DNA of 64,000 nt from Darksidea phi (taxonomy: Eukaryota; Ascomycota; Dothideomycetes; Pleosporales; Lentitheciaceae), in the NCBI GenBank assembly GCA_030770425.1, contig JASJFT010000076.1:1-64000 (forward strand), read 5' to 3'. The notes beneath the pieces are model-generated. The model saw only the letters and a list, made by a program, of their open reading frames with translations. It did no database searches and was not told the origin of the DNA. A program made the position numbers and the translations under genes. This document shows, piece after piece, positions 58,416 to 64,000 of this stretch (positions are counted from its first letter, which is position 1; every line of letters begins with the position of its first letter).

Positions 58416-58877
58416 TCACCTAATCAGCTCAAACGGCTCGTCACTCAGTCCTAATTTTCGCCGTACAGCGCAGCAAGTCCAGTAGTAGGACAACCAAATC
58501 AGCACTGGCCCTCCGCGAACCAGTTCATGACATCTCGCTCCCCGTAGATGGGGAGCGTCCCCTCGCATCACCTTTCGAATACGGCTTGCGCTGTTGGGTG
58601 GAAGTCTGGGGCTTAACCGAAGCAAATCGTCATCGTTGGCCGATGTGGCATTGGCGAATTCTTGTAGGAGTAAACGGCGAGCGCATAAGAACCCTTTAAT
58701 AGGCGCTGGGCCTTGGTAGATCCGGATGGCAGGCAGGATTGCGTCCCGGAGAACTACGTCGCTTAAGAGAATGGATGCGCCACACGAGTTAAATGTCTCT
58801 GTTCGCAATTTTCTGTGCCAGCTGACTGTAGAATTGATGCGCGTACGGTACCCCTTCAAGGGTCGTTCCGGGACCAT
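58416..58877 (-). CDS. Hypothetical protein, 153 aa
   Basis: ATG at 58,877. The sequence is mixed and somewhat basic, with LRDAILPAIRIYQGPAPIKG and a hydrophobic patch near the end (GGPVLIWLSYYWTCCAVRRK). No known domain, signal peptide or repeat is recognised. It stands alone between two gene-poor stretches. It could be a gene remnant or a chance ORF. Confidence 0.3.
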   Translation of the reverse strand: MVPERPLKGYRTRINSTVSWHRKLRTETFNSCGASILLSDVVLRDAILPAIRIYQGPAPIKGFLCARRLLLQEFANATSANDDDLLRLSPRLPPNSASRIRKVMRGDAPHLRGARCHELVRGGPVLIWLSYYWTCCAVRRKLGLSDEPFELIR

Positions 58878-60252
58878 AGACTATGTGCCGATGGCGTAAG
58901 AAAGCGATACATTATGTAGCGGCCGTAATATCATGACATACACAGTTGAGACGCCCATCAATACATTCCCCGGGCTTACCAGTTGTCTACTGTACTATGT
59001 ATCCATACACATAAAGCACAACACTACCACTTCGCAATGTTCGTTTATCAGATCTTGCCTACCTACCCAACCTCTCGATTAGTTACTGCACTCATGATTA
59101 CGGAGTGATTACTTCTGCTAAGCGATGAATTAAATGCCCACTTACATTGCGGCGACCTCTGCTCCCTGTGCGTCTTAACCTCGATGCTGGTAGCCGTGGG
59201 TTTTGGGCAAGCGCCCTGACAGAGACTGGTTGACGGTTCGGCACCTTGAAGTCAGTCGCGAGCCACTGGGTTAAGTTTACCGATAGAAGCGGGATGAGGT
59301 TGACGGCAAAGGTCGACCAGCTTCAATTCGGTGTATTGCATCACGAAATTGGGTAGGAAGTCTTTGGTTTCGCGAATGGGAGAGTTGTGGTTTGACGGTA
59401 CGGCAGTTATGCCTCGCGATGGAGATCGGGTAAAATGGGCCGCGCGCTTATGGGGGCAGTGCTCAAGGCCATGCCTGTCACTTGGCATCTGCGCATCCAT
59501 CACAAGCAGCACCACCTCCATCACCTCATCACTCTCCTCGTCATACCTCCGCCGTATCGCCATCCAGATATCGTCGTTCAGTAGCTCGCTGACCAGCCCA
59601 GCACGCCGTACTCCCCCTCCGCCGTTGCACATCGAAAACGCGGCCGCGCGACTAGCAATCGGTCTTCCAAGCAACGGCGGCCGTTGCAACCTACAATCGC
59701 GAACATGCCCCCGCAGCCTCCGACAAGACAAACGCGGCCGTAGTCCCAACGGAAGCAAGGGAAAATTTATTTGATAAGGATAGCGATGGCGGTTGGGAAG
59801 AGGGCGGAATACCAGCCCTGAGGGCAGGGCGATCGCGCGGCCGCACTACCTCTCCGCCCCGGCCGCGACTGGCAGACACTTAATTCTTCCCAGTCGCTTG
59901 TATAAGTCGAATACACCGATACCGCCTCTTCTACTATCTCAGGAACGTTCAGCAAGCGGGATCCGAGCCCTCCGAAAACCCTCGCTGATCTGAAGGTCCC
60001 GAACAAGCCGGTAGAGTACGTATCAGACGAGAACACGGTGCGAAGGAAGGAGACATGCGGCGCTTGTGCAAAGGGAATGGTTACATCTCAAAGACTGCTC
60101 TAGGTGGCAATGTCTTGGTCTTGCGTTTAATCATCCGCAAGAACTCCCTTCCACACCCGCCGCATTCACCATCTCAGCTTAGGCAGCCTCTGGTCAAACC
60201 TCACACGCTGGCCAGTCAGCAGCAACCGCCGGCGAGTAGCGCAGCGCACTGT
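58878..60252. other. Gene-poor; weak minus-strand traces
   Basis: On the minus strand at 59,880-60,036 a peptide (SDTYSTGLFGTFRSARVFGG) looks protein-like but has no ATG, and downstream frames switch repeatedly (59,252-59,879). A decayed gene is possible; no family recognised. Confidence 0.35.
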
Positions 60253-61290
60253 TCAAGGCCTGTCCGATTGCATGCCGGCAATTCTCCCCATACGACACGC
60301 TCGGTGCATGATGTGAATGCGCAAACTGCAGCATATCGCATTCCCACTCTCGATCGTCGGGTGGCCTTGCAAGTACCGCTCAAGAGCCAAGCACTGGTAC
60401 CCTACCTGGTTTGTACTAGACGCTGTGTGAGGTCTGCACAGAGCGGGCGTATCGTTAATAAGTAGAAGTTTGCCGCTATAAAGCGCTGCTCTCGGAGCCA
60501 CGAAGTCGGTGATTGACTGGATGAATGTGCGTTTGATCGTTTTAAGGACTTCGCGGTAGGGGCCCGAAAGCAGATGAGCGCGTTGCGGCTGCCTTTCCCA
60601 TGCTGAAGGCTGGACCATGCCTCCAGGCGCGATGCACTGTCGCACTCGGCCGTCTTTGTCGGTCATGATATCGTCGTGGGAGGCTACGTCTTCGTCGGTG
60701 TACCAGAGGAAATTGACGAGTTTGTTTCCCCGTCCAGACTTCCTCTCGGTCCAGGTGTCACGTATTTTGTTTCTGTTAGTGCATGGGGAATGGATTCGTT
60801 CGTGGCTATTCCCACCAGGGCGGGGCCGTCGTTTGTGAGATTGAACGCCGCGTTCCTTTCAAACACCTGTAGCATATCCTGCGACACCTCGCTCTCCGGG
60901 ACGGTGCCTCGCCACCCCGCGTAGGCTGAGTACTGTCGTTGGGATTCTGGGAATACCTTTTGTCAGATCGCCGAGTTGGGCCCTTTTAGCACCCAGCACA
61001 AGGTCGGCCGTTCGTTATTGGACGCTGTCCCCCTCTTTTTGAAAGTCCACAACCGCTTGTTCACCTTGCACATCGACAGAGGTGACCTTGGTCGGCGCCC
61101 AAACGATTCCTTGCCCGGACCCCTCATACTGCACAGGTAGAGGGTCTAGGTAGTATTCACTCGCATAGCCATTAAAGTTGGCGCGCAACCTCCAACATAG
61201 TGCGCCCCAACTTGTGAGAAGTCGAGGTGCTTTGAAATAGTGCGACACGAGCCCACTCTGCTTCAGGAACTGCAGCCGCTCACACTTCAT
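60253..61290 (-). pseudogene. FAD-dependent aromatic monooxygenase relic
   Basis: Minus-strand fragments in order match class A flavoprotein monooxygenases. LTSWGALCWRLRANFNGYAS and SEYYLDPLPV lie at 61,015-61,290. A decayed ADLVLGA site is followed, after a frameshift near 60,960, by FPESQRQYSAYAGWRGTVPE (about 60,905). After a further shift near 60,740 comes KLVNFLWYTDEDVASHDDIM, then VRQCIAPGGMVQPSAWERQ. The FAD-ribityl site LLLINDTPALCRPHTASSTN has ND in place of the usual GD. The WRGTVPE box is typical of the 2,6-dihydroxypyridine hydroxylase-like group. The N-terminal GxGxxG dinucleotide fold is not visible, so the 5' end is lost. Adjacent and divergent is a carboxymuconolactone-decarboxylase-like relic. 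Confidence 0.78.
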
Positions 61291-61487
61291 GGTGGAATCG
61301 GTCGAGATGCGATCGAAGCGTCAAGGAAACTCGAGCGTGTCGGCCGCACAGCGCACAACCGCCATATCGCTCTCGCAAACGTCGCCGGCTTGTTCGAGAA
61401 TGTGAATGTTGACACCATCTGGTACGCGACCTCGCCGCATCGTCGCCTCACTGGTAGGAGAGATGCATACTCATTCCCAGAAGCTAC

Positions 61488-61899
61488 ATGCTGCACATCA
61501 CACCCCGCGCATTCGAGCCGCAAAAGTCCATCTACAGCCACGAGGCATTACCCGCTCGCACCCGTCAGATGGGCATTCCCGCCGTGGCGGCGACGTTCGA
61601 TGCGCTGTATGTCATCTACTGTCACACTGCCATGTCGGCCAAATTGGGTGTTACGGACGAGCAATTGTACGATGCCGTCTCTGGCCGGACTCCCACATGG
61701 ATCTCGGAAGAGGAGATTGTGACGTATGAAAACGGCGTTGTTGCTGGGGAGAGATCGGAAGGCGCCGAGCGACAAGGATTTCGAACGGGCCGAGCGGATC
61801 CTGGGCCGCGTAGGGGTAGCGGTTTTGGCCCGTGTTGTTTCCGGGTATCTGTACGTCTGTACATTTGTTGGTGTGGCGGGGCCGAATCCTGGAGTTTGA
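61488..61899 (+). pseudogene. Carboxymuconolactone decarboxylase-like (AhpD-fold) relic
   Basis: From an ATG at 61,488 the frame gives ALPARTRQMGIPAVAATFDA, then ALYVIYCHTAMSAKLGVTDE and ISEEEIVTYENGVV. This resembles the helical core of the carboxymuconolactone decarboxylase/AhpD family. Near 61,755 the frame shifts. The next frame gives PSDKDFERAERILGRVGVAV and ARVVSGYLYVCTFVGVAG, ending at a TGA (61,897-61,899), the expected last two helices. One indel thus separates two good halves. The N-terminus may begin further upstream. Family enzymes act on ring-cleavage products of aromatics or as peroxidases. The divergent FAD monooxygenase relic suggests a former catabolic pair; inference. Confidence 0.6.
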
Positions 61900-62399
61900 C
61901 CAGACATGGCCTGAGGCGTGATAGGGCGAAATGTTTCGCTGCATGCTCGAGCGATAACTCTACGCGATGCAGTCATGCAGAATGAGCGAAGGCGGCCTTT
62001 TACGCGCGGCCGTCTTACAGAGCGATGATGTGCTCCCCGAGCTTTGCCGAAAAGGATATAATTTGAATTACCGATGCTATAAGTCACGTTATGACTCCAT
62101 TACTAGTCTGCGAACAGCAATGTCCTATGCCGCAGAGTGAGTAGACACATCTCTCGTAGACGTAGATGGCAATGGGTTATGCAGTGTACCCCGAGAATAA
62201 ATCAAACCCTTGATTTGGCCCGTCTTTTCATTTCGACAAAGTCTCCATCGGTCAAGGAGAATCGCACCTGTTAACACGATGAGTGCAGCAGAGGTCAGCC
62301 AGCCTCTGTCTATCGTTGGCTTAGGTGTGGTGCCTTTTCATCTTTTCGACTCCCTCACTACCTCCCGACCATGTCGCCTTCCACGCGGCTCCGACACGC
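61900..62399. other. Intergenic, no supported gene
   Basis: Short ORFs only; leads into the repeat-rich right end. Confidence 0.5.
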
Positions 62400-62572
62400 G
62401 TGGAAGCGCGATCGCGCCAACTGTTTCTGCAGCGAGAGAAAAAAAAATTGTGTATACGGTTCACGAACGTCATGATCCGTGGATGGCTTTGGCTCGCTAC
62501 CAAACTTGACAATGACTCTTTTCTCAATAACTACAGTATATTTCAAGTATGGGTTATAGCGGGACCAAGTTT
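62400..62572 (+). repeat. Direct repeat C, copy 1
   Basis: Begins around the palindrome CGCGATCGCG (62,407-62,416), followed by CCAACTGTTTCTGCAGCGAG, and includes TTGACAATGACTCTTTTCTC. Repeated in the same orientation about 236-241 bp downstream. Confidence 0.75.
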
Positions 62573-62635
62573 GAAGATGAGTACTGTATATAAGAGCCGT
62601 GTACCAGGTTAGCGACTGTGTTGGAGCGCAAGTAC

Positions 62636-62807
62636 TTTATATCGCGATCGCGTCAACTGCTTCTGCAGTGAGAGTATTTTGTTTGTATGTATATGTGTGC
62701 GGCTCAAGAGCCTGCTCATGAACCGTAGATGACTTTCACTGGCTACCAAGGTTGACAATGACTCTTTTCTCAACAACCATACTTCAAGCATGGGCATAAA
62801 AGGGACC
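62636..62807 (+). repeat. Direct repeat C, copy 2
   Basis: Diverged copy of 62,400-62,572 with CGCGATCGCG at 62,643-62,652 and TTGACAATGACTCTTTTCTC; ends at the shared GGGACC. Confidence 0.75.
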
Positions 62808-63250
62808 TACTTGCCTTTGCGAATTGTTCGTTCATCTCCACCACTCATCAATCGAATTGAATCGAACCGGACTCAGTGACCAGTCTTTCTTGTTCAAGAT
62901 ATTGAATCCTTCTACTTCTTTCAAGAGTGTGGGAAGCGCTATTATGCGGCAGGTCCGGTCGCGGCGCAGTACCAAAGAGATAGTATAGGACAGCGCTATT
63001 CGACGCGTTGTAGAGAATGGATCACGAGACGCGTTCACGTTTTGGAGTTAGAGGAAGTACACGGGTTAGTGTTGCGTCAGGCTAGAATACGATATACTAA
63101 CTCAGCGACCTCCTTAGCAGCAACCGTGGAAGCATACATAAGGGAGCCCGTAGCAATTCTTGTCGGTACAACTCGCGTATATCAGTTTTCTAAAATCGCT
63201 GCGGCCAAAATAATACCTGAGATATCGATGGGCCCGGCATCGTAGTACAA
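62808..63250. other. Intergenic, no supported gene
   Basis: Between repeat C and the terminal tandem array; short ORFs only. Confidence 0.5.
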
Positions 63251-64000
63251 AGAACTACGATGGCCGCTTATGGGCTTTGAAAAAGAAGGTGTCGAAGCTC
63301 ATGGGGAGCTTGGGGCTGGAAGAACGAAAGTGACGAGACGATGGGGTCGGAACAACTCTATGTTTGCGAGTTACTGGAGTTGCTCCTCCAATTTTTTTCG
63401 ATAAAACTTCTGGGTTTAAAAACCTATAGCGCGACTAGGTCATGGGGGAGGGTTGGGCTTCGAAGACTTAAAGTGACGAGAAGATGGTGTCGAAACAACT
63501 TTATGCTTGCGAACTGGAGTTACCCCTCCGAAAACAATTACTAAAACTTCTTGGCTCAGCCATCCATGGCGCGAATTGACCTGGCGGAGGCTTATGTCTC
63601 TGAAAAGCGGAAGAGACGAAGTAAATATGGTCGAAAAAACTCTATGCTTGAGGGCTACTGGAGTGCTTTTGAAGCGATGTCACGACAAGCTTATGGTAGG
63701 GGAGACTGGGCTCGAATACCGACCAAAACAAGAGCATGGGTGGAAATGTTATGCTTGCGAGCTGCTGAGTTGCTCTCCTCCGAAAACGGATCAATCAAGC
63801 CTCTCAATGTCTTTAAAAACATGGCGTGCCAAGCTCATGGGGGGTGGGGAAGACTGGGCTCGAATACCGACCAACACAAGTGCATGAGGTTCAAACTCTA
63901 TGCTTGCGAGCTGCTGGAGTTGCTCCTCCGATAACCTTCAATCAAGTGCTCAAAACCCCAGTTCATGGGTTTAAAAGTTAATAGCACACCGAGTTTATTC
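63251..64000 (+). repeat. Degenerate tandem array, unit about 145 bp
   Basis: The landmark ACTCTATGCTTGCGAGCTGC, followed by TGGAGTTGCTCCTCC, recurs in variants near 63,355, 63,499, 63,642, 63,748 and 63,895. Spacings are about 144, 143, 106 and 147 bp. A second landmark (CATGGGG...GGGCTCGAATACCGACC) lies between them. The array continues to the window end. A unit near 144 bp is 48 codons, and a plus frame stays open over parts of it (63,551-63,934), so a former repetitive protein is possible. Confidence 0.75.

Noticed and set aside
59252..59774. Opposed ORFs of 147 and 168 codons
   Set aside because: Mutual shadows; the minus one has no ATG and neither shows a family pattern.
63700..63730. 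GGGCTCGAATACCGACC resembling a tRNA T arm
   Set aside because: It recurs in the tandem array, and no acceptor, D or anticodon arms can be folded around it.

Overview
The window looks like subtelomeric or accessory DNA of a filamentous ascomycete (Pezizomycotina, most likely a Dothideomycete; inference). The grounds are a large block with the signature of repeat-induced point mutation (RIP), short GT-AG introns of 43-70 bp, a HET-domain gene, fungal-type phosphotransferase genes and a relic of a fungal bifunctional diterpene cyclase. Coding density is low and many genes are broken.

Layout. 1-18,7xx is an AT-rich block with almost no CpA/TpG dinucleotides, the end state of RIP, and no ORF above 60 codons. 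Its right part (13,313-18,867) is a complete Ty1/copia LTR retrotransposon with 255-bp LTRs and a 5-bp target duplication; RIP fades out inside its 3' LTR. From 18,868 the composition is normal. 20.6-25.4 kb holds a hypothetical gene, a broken conserved hypothetical, an APH-fold phosphotransferase and an F-box gene. 28.4-31.6 kb holds a HET-domain gene and a kinase-like gene on the minus strand. 33-41 kb is mostly decayed or small genes. 41.4-43.7 kb is a three-exon gene for a large membrane protein. 46.5-51.2 kb holds a kinase-like gene and then a diterpene cyclase (copalyl diphosphate/kaurene synthase type) pseudogene interrupted by a small repeat. 52.4-53.7 kb is an HNH-nuclease-domain gene. 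54-57.5 kb holds two more APH-fold phosphotransferases, both damaged. 60.2-61.9 kb is a divergent decayed pair, an FAD monooxygenase and a carboxymuconolactone-decarboxylase-like gene. The right end (62.4-64.0 kb) is direct and tandem repeats running off the window.

How it fits together. No working pathway can be reconstructed. The theme is decay: several pseudogenes carry stop codons of the RIP type (TGG to TAG, CAA to TAA), which suggests that mutation leaked from the repeat block or that these genes were once duplicated. Five kinase-fold genes, one HET gene and two dispersed repeat families (A at 7.9, 47.9 and 50.1 kb; B at 41.1 and 51.8 kb) fit fungal accessory DNA. The diterpene cyclase and the FAD monooxygenase/decarboxylase pair suggest former secondary-metabolism or catabolic capacity.
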